64,000 nt of DNA from UBA5951 sp012269555 (GTDB taxonomy: Bacteria > Pseudomonadota > Alphaproteobacteria > Puniceispirillales > Puniceispirillaceae): positions 18,414 through 82,413 of the forward strand of contig JAYQTS010000006.1 of assembly GCA_038147755.1 (NCBI GenBank). The letters run 5' to 3'. Every line of letters starts with the position of its first letter. Position 1 is the stretch's first letter. Both the position numbers and the translations under genes were made by a program. Shown here one piece after another: positions 19,127 to 30,000 of this stretch. The notes below the pieces were generated by a model. That model was not told the origin of the DNA. It made no database searches and was given only the letters and a program-made list of their open reading frames with translations.

Positions 19127-19625
19127 CTTTATTTACACTTTTTTGCATAATAGGTTTTTTTTGTTTATCTAGCAAAGCATTTAAAACTTGCTCAAAACCA
19201 GCAACATCACTTGCACCAGACTGTACATAGGCATTAGCAAATCTTGTGCATTGGATATCTGTGAGTCGTGTTTCTAATGCACTACCTTTTGATGTAAGAA
19301 ATAATAAACGTTGCCGTTTATCTCTACTTCCAATTTTCTGATAAATATAACTCTCCGATATAAGATGAGATAATACCCGAGAAAGGCTTTGTTTTGTTAT
19401 CCTTAAAATATTTAGAAGATCACTCACTGTGATACCAGGATTCTTTCCAACGAAGTATATAACACGGTGATGAGCTCGGCCTAAACCTAGTTCAAATAAA
19501 ATAGCATCAGCTTCATTAGTAAAATCACGATAGGCGTAAAACAGCAACTCAATTCCCCGTTTTAGTGTTTCCTTTCGCAGGAATAATGCTTTTTGAGATG
19601 ATTTTATGTCAGTCATGTTGACCAA
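19119..19625 (-). CDS. MarR family transcriptional regulator (PetP-like)
   Basis: A 168-residue winged-helix regulator; the start could also be the internal Met at 19616. The recognition region is NPGITVSDLLNILRITKQSLSRVLSHLI, followed by the wing QKIGSRDKRQRLLFLTSKG, as in MarR proteins. It overlaps the OmpR-type gene by 8 bp and heads the three-gene regulator-kinase operon. In Rhodobacter a comparable PetP/PetR pair is needed for petABC expression. Here petABC lies 12 kb away, so the same role is only plausible. Confidence 0.88.
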   Translation of the reverse strand: MVNMTDIKSSQKALFLRKETLKRGIELLFYAYRDFTNEADAILFELGLGRAHHRVIYFVGKNPGITVSDLLNILRITKQSLSRVLSHLISESYIYQKIGSRDKRQRLLFLTSKGSALETRLTDIQCTRFANAYVQSGASDVAGFEQVLNALLDKQKKPIMQKSVNKDG

Positions 19626-19737
19626 TAATAACGATCCTGATAGAAAAATAAAGCATTAGTATAGGTTAGAATTATTTTATTACATTTTGCGGCTAGAAAA
19701 TTAATCATCGCAAAAGTTAACAGACGAGGAAATTAGT

Positions 19738-20619
19738 ATGACTCTCATTCCATTTGATGATAGAGATGGATTTATTTGGATAAATGGGCAGATGGTACCT
19801 TGGCGTGAAGCTAAAACACATATTTTATGCCATGGGTTGCATTATTCTTCGTCCGTATTTGAGGGTGAACGGTCATATAACAGTAAAATATTTAAATCTG
19901 CTGAACATACTGCAAGGCTAAGAGCATCCTGTAATTTCCTTGATTTTGACCTTCCAATGTCAGATGAGGAAATGGAAAAAATTAAATATGAAGTTTTAGA
20001 CGCAAACGGCATTATAGATGGATATCTAAGGCCATTTTGTTGGCGTGGTTCCGAAATGATGGCAATTTCAGCACAAGATACAACAATTAATGTAGGCGTG
20101 GCAGCATGGAACTGGCCAAGTTATTTTGACCCAGAAACAAAAATGAAAGGTATTACCCTTGATATAGCAGATTGGCGCAGACCCTCACCAGAATCAGCTC
20201 CTGTTCAGGCAAAGGCAGCAGGGTTATATATGATATGTACCCTTGCTAAACATAGTGCAGAGCGAAAGGGATTTCAGGACGCATTGATGCTTGATTATCG
20301 TGGGTACGTCGCAGAAGCAACAGGAGCAAATATATTTTTTGTTATGAACGATGGAAAAATTCATACACCTACCGCAGATTGTTTTCTTAATGGAATTACA
20401 AGAAGAACGGTTATAGACCTTGCAAGGAAGATAGGCTGGGAAGTACAAGAAAGACACATTCATCTCCATGAATTGGAGAATGTAAAAGAGGCATTTCTTA
20501 CCGGAACAGCTGCTGAAATCACCCCCATTTCGAAAATAGGCACTTTTACTTTTCAACCTGATTTGGCTTGCAGAAGTTTAGTTGAAGCCTACTCAGATGA
20601 AACTAATCCAAAATCATAG
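19738..20619 (+). CDS. ilvE: Branched-chain amino acid aminotransferase
   Basis: A PLP-dependent fold-IV transaminase for the last step of Val, Leu and Ile synthesis. The 293-residue product begins IWINGQMVPWREA and has HGLHYSSSVFEGERSY. The probable PLP Lys lies in QAKAAGLYMIC; EATGANIFFV and ERHIHLHEL follow, and the C-terminal TGTAAEITPI loop is present. The ATG follows GAGGAAATTAGT. The frame is intact, divergent from the MarR operon. Confidence 0.94.
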   Translation: MTLIPFDDRDGFIWINGQMVPWREAKTHILCHGLHYSSSVFEGERSYNSKIFKSAEHTARLRASCNFLDFDLPMSDEEMEKIKYEVLDANGIIDGYLRPFCWRGSEMMAISAQDTTINVGVAAWNWPSYFDPETKMKGITLDIADWRRPSPESAPVQAKAAGLYMICTLAKHSAERKGFQDALMLDYRGYVAEATGANIFFVMNDGKIHTPTADCFLNGITRRTVIDLARKIGWEVQERHIHLHELENVKEAFLTGTAAEITPISKIGTFTFQPDLACRSLVEAYSDETNPKS

Positions 20620-20667
20620 GATTTAAATTAGAAAAATAAAATTGCTTTTTAAAAAAGTTATCATACC

Positions 20668-21216
20668 TTATTTGAGCTTAGTCATCCCGGACTTAAAATA
20701 ATCAAAACCTGTTTTTAAGGTGATAATTGCACTTATCCAAAATAAGGTAATGCTGGCAGAAGTTAATAAATTATTACCACTAAAAATCATAGATAATATG
20801 ATAAGGCCAATTGAAATTAGTTGCAGTGTTGTTTTCCATTTCGAAAGAATAGAAACTTGAACTAAAATTCCCTCTTTAGACATATATTCTCTGAAACCTG
20901 AACTCATAAATTCTCTTAGAAAAATAGCAAGAGTGGGAACAACGAACATCCAATCTTTAGAATAATGGGACGAAAGTGCTAATAAGATGCATGCGACTAA
21001 GGTTTTATCTGCAATGGGGTCTAAAATCCGGCCAAGGTGGGATTGAAGTAATAATTTGCGTGCAAGATATCCATCTAACCAATCTGTAATACCTGCAAAT
21101 ACAAACAGCAGAAAAGCTGCTATGAGCTGGGCATGACTTGTTTCCCTCCAAATGAGGATAGCAATTATCGGGGCAATAGTTATTCGTAAAATTGTTAATA
21201 GATTGGGAAGGTTCAT
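20668..21216 (-). CDS. pgsA: CDP-diacylglycerol-glycerol-3-phosphate 3-phosphatidyltransferase
   Basis: PgsA makes phosphatidylglycerol phosphate in the inner membrane. The CDP-alcohol phosphotransferase signature D-x2-DG-x2-AR-x8-G-x3-D-x3-D is complete (DWLDGYLARK... GRILDPIADK). The Met at 21216 (MNLPNLLTILRI) fits homologues better than the upstream one at 21240; length is then 182 residues. It follows uvrC by about 170 bp, the usual alphaproteobacterial uvrC-pgsA order. Confidence 0.95.
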   Translation of the reverse strand: MNLPNLLTILRITIAPIIAILIWRETSHAQLIAAFLLFVFAGITDWLDGYLARKLLLQSHLGRILDPIADKTLVACILLALSSHYSKDWMFVVPTLAIFLREFMSSGFREYMSKEGILVQVSILSKWKTTLQLISIGLIILSMIFSGNNLLTSASITLFWISAIITLKTGFDYFKSGMTKLK

Positions 21217-21389
21217 TTTATTCTCAAAAATTATATTCACATGAAGTATTTCATTATTTTAGAACTTTGTTCATAATCCTCTTTCGCAACTCTTAACAAG
21301 ACATTTTCTACTTATAACAAAAGAATACAGAGCTTGGAAGCTAGACCCCCCCCTAATGATGAAACTACTTAATTCTAATAAAAAAGTAA

Positions 21390-23271
21390 TTAATTGTCCT
21401 CACGGTTATGAAACCAGTCATACAAATGTTGAGCAATATTGACAGAAATACCGGGAACTGCTTGTAAGTCTTGTATACCAGCGTTGCTAACTGCACGAGC
21501 TGAACCAAAATGATTAAGAAGTGCTCTTTTTCTTTTATCCCAATACCTGGCACGCTGTCTAACGGGTTTTTAAATTGCGCTCTTGCGCGTTTTGATCTAT
21601 GGGTATTAATTGCAAACCTATGTGCCTCATCTCTTAAACGTTGAAGATAGTGCATTACTGGGCTATTTGGTTTCAGAGTAAAACTTTTTTTATCTCGTGT
21701 GTGAAATTGCTCTCTACCTGCATTTCTATCAGGTCCTTTTGACATGCCAATAGCTACAATATCATTTATACCAAGCTCATCTAATACTTCATAAACAGCG
21801 CTAATATGGCCTTTGCCACCATCTATAAGTATCAGGTCTGGCCAGCTTGTTGACTTATGACCTGGGTCTTCTTTTAGTGCTCTCGAGAAGCGTCGATAAA
21901 TCATTTGGCGCATCATTTTAAAATCATCACCATCATTCACTGCAAATTCACCTATTTTTTTCATATTGAATTTACGATAAGAAGATTTGGCAAAACCCTG
22001 AGGAGTAGCAACGACCATTGCTCCCACTGGATGATCTCCTTGAATATGTGAGTTATCATATATCTCTATCCGCTCAAGAGAAGCTTTGATCTCAAATGTT
22101 GTTCTCAATTCTTCCAGTAATTTGCGCTGGGATGAAGTATCAGCGAGTTTTCGGGCAACAGCCTCTTCTGCATTCTGCAATGCCATCTTCATTATTTTTC
22201 GTCTATCACCTCTTTCTGGTTTTGAGATTTCAATTTTGCTATTTGACCGTTTTGATAGAGCAGCTTCTAGTAATTTCCATTCACTTGGAAGTTGGTTTGT
22301 TAGTATTAAGTTAGCAGGAATTTTATCAACATAAAATTGTCCTATAAAGGCTGAAAGAACGGATTTTATATCTTCTAATGAATTGACTACTGGGAAAAAG
22401 GCAGTGTTACCATAATTCGTTGCATTTCTAACAAAAAATACCTGCACACAACATATACCGGAAGAAATTGATGCCGCTATTATATCAGCATTTTGTAAAG
22501 ATTTCAGATTAATATCCTGATTTGCCTGAATTGCTGTGAGCGCTTTAATTCTGTTCCGCCAAACAGCGGCTGTTTCAAATTCGAGGGCATCTGAAGCCTG
22601 TTGCATCTCATATGCATATTCTTGTTGTACTGTATCTGAATTTCCAGAGAGAAATTGCTTAACTGCTTTCACTTGCTTCTGATAATCAGATTTTGAAATT
22701 TTGTTAACACAAGGAGCTGTACATCTCTTAATCTGATATTGCAAACAAGGCCGTGTTCTAGATGCAAAAATAGCGTCGCTACAGTTTCGCAGTAGAAATG
22801 CGCGTGATAAAGAATCTAGCGTATTATTTACTGAATTGGCAGAAGCAAAAGGTCCATAATAACTTGCAGTTTTACCTCTTTTCCCTCTATGTTTTGTTAA
22901 CAGAGGAAAGTCGTGATCTTCTGTTACCATTATAAAAGCAAAACTTTTATCATCTTTGAGTAGTATATTATACTTTGGTTTCAGTTTTTTGATTAAATTT
23001 GACTCTAACAGCAAAGCCTCAACCTCTGAGTGAGTAACAGTGATTTCTACGTATTTAGTTTCGGAAACCATCCGCAACAGACGATTGGTTAGTCTATTTG
23101 TTTGGGTGTAGCTATTTACTCTTTTTTTGAAAGTGATTTAGCTTTGCCAACGTAAAGTGCTGACCCGTTTATATCAAACATACGATAAACGCCTGGCTTG
23201 TTGGGTAAATGCCTCACTTGACTTTTTAAATAGGCAAATCCGTCTTTAAACATTGAATTTTCTGTTTTCAT
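21390..23271 (-). CDS. uvrC: Excinuclease ABC subunit C (two frameshifts)
   Basis: UvrC makes the two incisions of nucleotide excision repair. The true start is ATG 23269-23271 (MKTENSMFKDG...), leading into the GIY-YIG domain (KPGVYRMF, ALYVGKAKSLS). The frame breaks in an A7 tract (T7 at 23122-23128). It then runs through the UvrBC-binding helix pair (DALEFETAAVWRNR) and the RNase-H-like domain (LILIDGGKGHISAV). A second break near 21525-21535 hides the HhH end, which reads on as RALLNHFGSARAVSNAGIQ to a stop at 21390. About 627 residues after correction. Confidence 0.92.
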
Positions 23272-23445
23272 AGGTGATCCCATGAGCTATTAAACAATTT
23301 TATTTAAATAAAGATACTCTGTTTCGATATTCTAATAAGATCCTATAATTTCATGGCAATTCATATCTTAAATTATTCGAGTATGGAAATTTTATTGTAT
23401 TGATATAATTTATACGAATCATAAATAAGGATTCTTTTTAAATCT

Positions 23446-23480
23446 TTATCCACTTTAACTGTGGATAAGTTTGTTGATAA
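23446..23480. other. Cluster of DnaA-box-like sites in a 440-bp AT-rich gap (candidate oriC)
   Basis: The gap 23272-23711 has no gene. It holds TTATCCACT (23446-23454), the perfect inverted box TGTGGATAA (23460-23468), and a one-mismatch box TGTTGATAA (23472-23480), within very AT-rich DNA with A/T tracts at 23600-23645. Closely spaced, opposed DnaA boxes beside AT-rich DNA are the hallmark of replication origins, but also occur in DnaA-regulated promoters. No dnaA, hemE or parAB is nearby in this window. Confidence 0.35.
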
Positions 23481-23529
23481 GAATGTATTTTTCCTCAATA
23501 ACTCGCAGAATTAAGGCATTTTATCTAGT

Positions 23530-23548
23530 TTGCCTAAATATTAGGCAA
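23530..23548. repeat. Perfect palindrome TTGCCTAA-ATA-TTAGGCAA
   Basis: Perfect 8-bp inverted arms with a 3-bp spacer, 50 bp from the DnaA-like boxes in the same gene-free gap. It is too AT-rich and lacks a T-tract, so a terminator is unlikely; a dimeric regulator site or an origin-associated element is more plausible. No family was identified. Confidence 0.5.
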
Positions 23549-23711
23549 CAATAAAAAATATAATTAAAACAAATAGTTAAAACTTGTCAAGAAAACTTAA
23601 ATAAAAAAAAATGTAATTTTGTCTTATTTTAGTTTTTTTTTTGGAAAGATGTGAACAACTCCGCATATTTTAAATAAAAATATTGACGAAAGATTTAAAT
23701 TTTCAAACTTT

Positions 23712-24647
23712 TTAACCACTTATTACAAGGTTAAGCCATAAAAATATAAAATAAATAGTCAAAAAATAGCAGCTTATTATTTTTCCTATAGGGCGTTGTG
23801 TTAAAATAAAATGGCTAATGTTAATGTTGCAAAATCATCGTGGGCATTCCCATAGAAAGCATGTCTTTGATATTTGAAGCTCATTTACCAACCTAGTAAT
23901 TCCTAATCCTGCAACAATATTAAATATATTAGAACCAATTATGCTACCAAGTGCCATATCGAATCTACGATGAAATAGGCTTGCAACTGCAGCAGCAATT
24001 TCCGGCAACGATGTGCCAAAAGCTATTATTGTAAGACCGATCACAGTTTTTGAAATAGATAGATTGTTTGCAAGTTCTACGGCACCTTTTATCATAGTAT
24101 CTGCCCCAAGAATAAGACCCGTTATTCCAAAAAAACAATAGATAAGCGTTCGTTGAAAAGATAGTTTCTCTGTTAAATTTTTTTCTGTCTCTTTTTCACT
24201 TGGTTTTTGTTTAACCAAATAAAATGTGTAGCTAGCCAGAATAATTACTAATAAAAAGCCAACAAATAATGGAAGCGAATAAAAATAATAAGCAGGTAGA
24301 CAAATAAGAGCAGTTATAGCTATGAGAAGAAGCATATCTCTTTTTATAGCTAAATCATTAGTATTAATCGTAAAAAGTAGGCCAGTTATGCTTAGAACTA
24401 CCAAGATATTAGTAATATTTGAACCAATAATATTTCCCCAAACGATCTCTGGTGTTCCATTTAAGCCAGCCTGCACTGCAACAACTAATTCAGGTGCAGA
24501 AGTACCGGCGGCAATTAACAGGACTGCGACAACATGAGCTGGAATTCGTAGGTAATGTGCAATCGATATAGTGCCTGGTATAATAACATGTGCAGCAGTT
24601 AACAACATAGCCAAGCCGATAGCTAACATTAATATAGGAATAATCAT
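23712..24647 (-). CDS. Ca2+/Na+ exchanger, CaCA family (C-terminal frameshifts)
   Basis: A YrbG-like cation/Ca2+ antiporter with ten expected membrane helices. Both alpha-repeats are present: AAGTSAPELVVAVQA with GNIIGSNITNI, and AFGTSLPEIAAAVAS with GSIIGSNIFNI. The uncorrected frame stops at 23835. Three small shifts restore the final part (QISKDMLSMGMPTMIL, TLTLAILF, TQRPIGKIISCYFLTIYFIFLW) to a stop at 23712, giving about 311 residues, the family norm. Transcribed toward uvrC across the gap with the DnaA-like boxes. Confidence 0.88.
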
Positions 24648-24856
24648 TGTTAGGTTAATTTAATACCTTTTTTGAGAGACGTTATATTAGGTTCTATAAA
24701 ACAAACCGTGTTATAATTTTATAGTTTTTGAAAATTTTTGGTACCTTTTTGATAAATAAAAGGCAAGCACTTAAAAGTTTTTTTAAAAGTGGTTGTTAGG
24801 TATAGCGTTGATCTGATTTTGAAATATTTCTTTTGGAAAAAAGTGACAACATTTCT

Positions 24857-25849
24857 TTAATTAGGTGCTTTACTAAGAATCATGGAAATTTGCATAGCTA
24901 TATTAGGCATTTGATTAAGGATTTTTGGCTTTAGATTTTCATTCGCCTTCTGAAGATATTGCGTGTAGCCACTAGAATTCATTATTTTATGAAAATTGGC
25001 TATTCTTCCTTTTTCTTCTTGCCAATGAGCGATAAACACTGGCAGTCCAAAAAGGCATGCTTCTGTAACCATATTGACCGAATCTGAGGTCACTATAATT
25101 TCATTTGCGATAGAAAAAACCTCCGGATATGGATTGCTAGTTTTTCCATCCCAGAAAATATGTTTTTGCTCCTTGTCAAGGTGCTCAAAAATACTCTTTG
25201 CTCTTTTTGGTGTGCGGCTAGATGGTATAATTATGAGCCGTGCATTTTTCGTGTTTGCATGCTCATAAACATCCATTGCGAGTCTAGTCAGATTTTTTTT
25301 TGTTACTCTATATCGCCTATTATTTCCGCCAAGCAACAAAATAATTTGTGGTTTATCCATTGGGCTAAACCGGTCAATCATTTTGGATCTACTTTCCATA
25401 ATTTCATCTTTAACTAGCCAACTTAAAGAGCCAGTAGATATGACAAGGTTTGAGTATTTATGTTCTGATGCCGCTAACCTATCATGAGAAGGCACAACTA
25501 ATACGTCAAAATATTTGGGTGATATGCCGGGGTCTTGTATATGAATAGTTTTGCTTTTTCCCTTCGATAGCCGTCTTAGGCCAATTGATAATCCACTCAT
25601 TCTACGTCCACAGCTAATTATATAGTCAGGGTAGGGGCCCCTAATCCAGCTGGGGGTGCGACCGATTGTAAGTCGCCAAGTTGGTATTTTAGCAAGTTTA
25701 GGAAATAATCGAAGAATTGGTGTTGGATGTGCCTCTAGTGTATTATATAACAAATTCAATGAATTAGCTACAGCTATAGATTGTTTCAGCATTCCAACAG
25801 TTCCGTCTGTAACTATCCAGCATGTTTTTGAATTACTATTAAAGGACAC
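24857..25849 (-). CDS. ELM1/GtrOC1 family protein (COG3660)
   Basis: A 330-residue glycosyltransferase-B-like protein of the mitochondrial-fission ELM1 family, widespread in Alphaproteobacteria. Marks are CWIVTDGTVGMLKQ, the IHIQDPGISPKYFDVLVVPSHD segment, LLLGGNNRRYRV, LIIIPSSRTP, and the late VTSDSVNMVTEACLFGLPV. Bacterial members are thought to act in envelope sugar metabolism; no specific substrate is known. The 209-bp gap after it (24648-24856) has only AT-rich DNA and weak inverted repeats. Confidence 0.9.
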   Translation of the reverse strand: MSFNSNSKTCWIVTDGTVGMLKQSIAVANSLNLLYNTLEAHPTPILRLFPKLAKIPTWRLTIGRTPSWIRGPYPDYIISCGRRMSGLSIGLRRLSKGKSKTIHIQDPGISPKYFDVLVVPSHDRLAASEHKYSNLVISTGSLSWLVKDEIMESRSKMIDRFSPMDKPQIILLLGGNNRRYRVTKKNLTRLAMDVYEHANTKNARLIIIPSSRTPKRAKSIFEHLDKEQKHIFWDGKTSNPYPEVFSIANEIIVTSDSVNMVTEACLFGLPVFIAHWQEEKGRIANFHKIMNSSGYTQYLQKANENLKPKILNQMPNIAMQISMILSKAPN

Positions 25850-25959
25850 TTTTTTACTATTTTTTATTCTAGCTTACATTTGTTTTTGAAATTTTGTAAT
25901 ATTCTTGCGTGTTTTGGTTTAACTATTTATGGTTTGAAAATCAAATAAGGATTAGATTT

Positions 25960-26439
25960 ATGACTAAAAAACACAAGCTGGATAAAGTTGACAGACAAAT
26001 TCTATTTGATCTTCAAAAAAATGGAAGATTAAGTAATGTCGAGCTTGCCAAAAATGCAGGGATATCTGCACCGCCATGTCTCAGGCGCGTAAGAGCCCTA
26101 GAAGATGCGGGGGTTATTAGAGGATATAATGCAGAAATAGACTCAGAAGCTGTAGGTTATACGGTCACTGTGTTTGCATTTGTTGGGCTAACTAGTCAAG
26201 CAGAGGTAGATTTAAAAAAATTCGAAAATATGATATTGAGTTGGGAAGAAGTAAGAGAATGCCATATGCTTATGGGAGAGATAGATTTTCTACTTAAGAT
26301 TGTTTCAACCGATTGGGATGATTTTCAGAAATTTTTAACTAGTAAGCTCACTCCCGCTCCCAATGTAAGCCACGTAAAAACAGCTGTATCCATAAGGTCT
26401 GAGAAAAATCTTCCAGGTGTTCCTATGAACATTAGATGA
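25960..26439 (+). CDS. Lrp/AsnC family transcriptional regulator
   Basis: A 159-residue Lrp-type regulator. The N-terminal HTH is LDKVDRQILFDLQKNGRLSNVELAKNAGISAPPCLRRVRALE, and the C-terminal RAM ligand domain includes VRECHMLMGEIDFLLKIV. The ATG at 25960 with AAGGATT upstream is preferred over one at 25909. It typically controls amino-acid metabolism. It stands divergent from the ELM1 gene and converges on greA, so the regulated gene is not obvious. Confidence 0.92.
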   Translation: MTKKHKLDKVDRQILFDLQKNGRLSNVELAKNAGISAPPCLRRVRALEDAGVIRGYNAEIDSEAVGYTVTVFAFVGLTSQAEVDLKKFENMILSWEEVRECHMLMGEIDFLLKIVSTDWDDFQKFLTSKLTPAPNVSHVKTAVSIRSEKNLPGVPMNIR

Positions 26440-26472
26440 GGTTGAATAAAGATGGGTATAGCAGTTCAATAA

Positions 26473-26952
26473 TTATCCATTGTAAACCGAAATAGATATT
26501 ATTTCATAAGGATGAGGACCTCTAGGAGTTTGTACCTCCACGGATTCACCCACTCTCTTTCCTATAAGACCTTTTGCTATAGGAGACGCTGTTGAGATTT
26601 TTCCTTCTTCCAGTTCTGCCTCATATGGACCAACAATCGAATAATTATATTCTACATCTGTAAGTTCATCAACAATTACAACAGTTACACCGAATGTCAC
26701 TGTCTCGCCTGATATTCTGCTGGTATCTATTACTTCAGCTCGGCTTGTTACATCCTCTAACTCTGTGATTCGACCCTCTATAAACGATTGGCGCTCCCGA
26801 GCAGCATGATATTCAGCGTTTTCAGAAAGGTCGCCGTGCTCTCTAGCGTCAGCAATTGCACGAATAACCTGTTGTCTTTCAACGTTTTTTAGCTGTTGTA
26901 GTTCCGTCTTAATTTTTTCTAATCCAGATTGCGTGAATGGAATTTTTTCCAT
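26473..26952 (-). CDS. greA: Transcription elongation factor GreA
   Basis: GreA rescues backtracked RNA polymerase by promoting transcript cleavage. The 159-residue product has the N-terminal coiled coil with its acidic tip (GDLSENAEYHAARERQSFIEGRI), then the C-terminal globular domain with SPIAKGLIGKRVGE. The frame is intact. It lies downstream of carB in the same direction, the usual carAB-greA order. Confidence 0.96.
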   Translation of the reverse strand: MEKIPFTQSGLEKIKTELQQLKNVERQQVIRAIADAREHGDLSENAEYHAARERQSFIEGRITELEDVTSRAEVIDTSRISGETVTFGVTVVIVDELTDVEYNYSIVGPYEAELEEGKISTASPIAKGLIGKRVGESVEVQTPRGPHPYEIISISVYNG

Positions 26953-27039
26953 ATTTAGCCTCTTATCGCTTTACAAATAAAAATATATTTAAAAGTTAAG
27001 TGTAATGAGATTTAATTTAACCGTCTAGGCTTAGTATGT

Positions 27040-30000
27040 TTAGCTCTTTGCGACATGTAAATAATCTTGTATAGACTTTGCAGAAATTTTAATTTTTTGC
27101 AATGCAACAATAGCAGCAACTGCTGCTCTACTGCCAGAAACTGTTGTATAATATGGAATATTGTTTGTAAGTGCTGTTTGTCTAAGGGACAAACTATCTC
27201 TTATTGAAGCGACTCCGTGTGCTGTATTAAAAATAAGATCTATTTGACCTGATAGCATCGCATCTACTGCATGTGGTCTACCTTCGAGAACCTTATTAAC
27301 TCTTTTAGCTGCAATACCTGCAATATTTAGATATTTAGTTGTTCCCTCTGTTGCCAATATTTTAAAACCAGAACTGATAAGAATATTGCAAATTTCCACA
27401 AAGGCGCGCTTATCTGAATCTTTTACTGAAATAAATACTGTTCCAGCTGTTGGCAATTTAACTCCTGCTGCTAACTGGCTTTTTGCGAATGCAATTCCAA
27501 AGTCCTTATCAATGCCCATGACTTCACCAGTTGATTTCATTTCTGGGCCAAGAAAAACATCTACACCAGGAAAACGAGCAAATGGGAAAACAGCTTCCTT
27601 AACTGCGACATGTTTCTGTTTCGATGTAAGTGTTTTCATTGAAGATAATTTTTCACCAGACATAATTTTTGCAGCAATCTTTGCAATTTGATTTCCTGTT
27701 GATTTTGCAACAAATGGTACTGTTCTGCTTCCTCTGGGGTTTACTTCTAAAAGAAATACCTCATCGTTTTTAATTGCAAACTGAACATTCATCAATCCAA
27801 TAACATTTAATGAAAATGCTAATTCTCGAGTTTGCTGATGAATTTTCTTAAGCACATTAGGATGCAGGGTTTGAGGTGGTAGTGAACAAGCTGAGTCTCC
27901 AGAATGAATACCTGCTTCTTCAATGTGTTCCATCACTCCTGCAATGAATACATTTTCAGCATCGCATAATGCATCTACATCTACTTCAATCGCATTTTCT
28001 ATAAAGCGATCAATTAATACAGGATTATCACCTGATACTCTTACGGCAGTTTGCATATATCTTTCTAAATCAGAGAGTTGGAACACCACCTCCATTGCTC
28101 GACCACCTAAAACATAAGATGGCCTTATTACCACTGGTAGGCCAATCCTTTTCACAACATCAATTGCTTCACTTACTGATGTGGCAGTTCCATTTTCTGG
28201 TTGTTTTAGAGATAAACTCATAATGAGCTTTTGAAACCGTTCTCTATCTTCAGCAAGATCAATTGAATCTGTGCTAGTTCCTAGAATATGAATGCCTGCG
28301 GCTTCTATGTCTCCTGCAATTTTAAGAGGAGTTTGGCCCCCGAGCTGCACGATCACTCCTTTCAAGGTACCTTTTTCCTGCTCTTTAAGTAATATTTCAA
28401 TAACATCTTCACCGGTTAATGGCTCAAAATATAATCTATCTGATGTATCGTAGTCCGTTGAAACTGTCTCAGGATTGCAATTAATCATAATTGTTTCAAA
28501 CCCTGACTCCGACAAAGCATAAGCCGCGTGAACACAGCAATAATCAAATTCTATCCCTTGTCCAATTCTATTGGGACCGCCACCTAATATAGCAATTTTT
28601 TCTTTATCAGAGGGGTCTGCCTCGCATTCTGCATCAACGTTTTCCTCATATGTGGAGTAGAAATAGGCTGTCTCCGAGGCAAATTCTGCAGCACATGTAT
28701 CAATACGCTTAAAAATGGGATGTACGTTAAGAGATCTGCGCACCTGTGTCACTTTTTTTTCTTCATTATGAGTCAAATATGCAATTCGCTTATCATGAAA
28801 TCCTGCAGACTTTAAAAGTAAAAATTCTTGTTTATTATCTGGTAGTCCAACTTGAGATAGCTCCTTTTCAATTTCGATTATAGATGCAATTTCTCTAATA
28901 AACCAAATATCCCATTTTGTTATGTTTTGAATTTCTTCTATATTCATGCCGCTTCTTATAGCTTGCGCTATACGTAAAATTCTGTCTGGGGTTTGCTCAG
29001 AAAGCCACCCATTCAATGCATCCCTGCTTAACTCATCTGTGGATCCAGGTAAGCTAATCTCATCAAGGCCTGTTAACCCAGTTTCAAGTGAACGGAGTGC
29101 CTTTTGCAAGCTTTCCTTGAAGCTTCGGCCAATAGCCATTGCTTCACCGACTGACTTCATGGAAGTCGATAAAATAGCTTCTGAGCCACTAAATTTCTCG
29201 AATGTAAAGCGCGGAATTTTAGTAACAATATAATCAATTGTTGGTTCGAAACTAGCGGGCGTTACTTTGGTAATATCATTCGCTAATTCATCTAGTGTGT
29301 AACCAACTGCTAGCTTAGCGGCAATCTTTGCTATTGGAAATCCTGTAGCTTTTGATGCAAGTGCCGATGACCTACTAACCCTAGGATTCATTTCAATTAC
29401 AATTATTCGACCTGTGTTGGGGTTAATTGCAAACTGAACATTTGAGCCTCCTGTATCAACACCTATTTCTCGCAAGACAGCAATGGATGCATTTCGCAAT
29501 GTTTGAAATTCCTTATCTGTAAGTGTTAGGGCTGGAGCAACAGTTATGGAATCTCCTGTGTGAACTCCCATCGGATCTACATTCTCAATGGAGCAGACAA
29601 TTATGCAATTGTCAGTGTTATCACGAACCACCTCCATTTCAAATTCTTTCCAGCCGAGAAGTGATTCTTCAATAAGAACTTCATTTACGGGAGATAGCCG
29701 CAGACCGTCAGAAACTATCTGCAAATATTCAGCCTTATTATAAGCAATACCGCCACCTTCACCCCCAAGTGTAAAAGAAGGCCGGATTATAGCGGGCAAA
29801 CCAACGAGATCTAACGCATCTTCAGCATCTCCTAAAACTCTAATTGTGAATGAGCGAGCGGACTCAAGCCCAATTCTATCCATAGAAGACCTAAATAAAG
29901 ACCGATCTTCTGCTTTAGCAATAGCCTCTGGTTTTGCACCAATCAATTCAACGTTATACTTTTCAAGTACACCCATTTCATGTAATTTTAATGCCGTATT

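Noticed and set aside
21346..21353. Run of eight C between uvrC and pgsA
   Set aside because: Unusual in AT-rich DNA but without structure or neighbouring motif; may be a sequencing artefact or a simple homopolymer.
24767..24800. Weak inverted repeat CACTT...AAGTG after the ELM1 gene
   Set aside because: Mostly A/T pairs with bulges; not convincing as a terminator.
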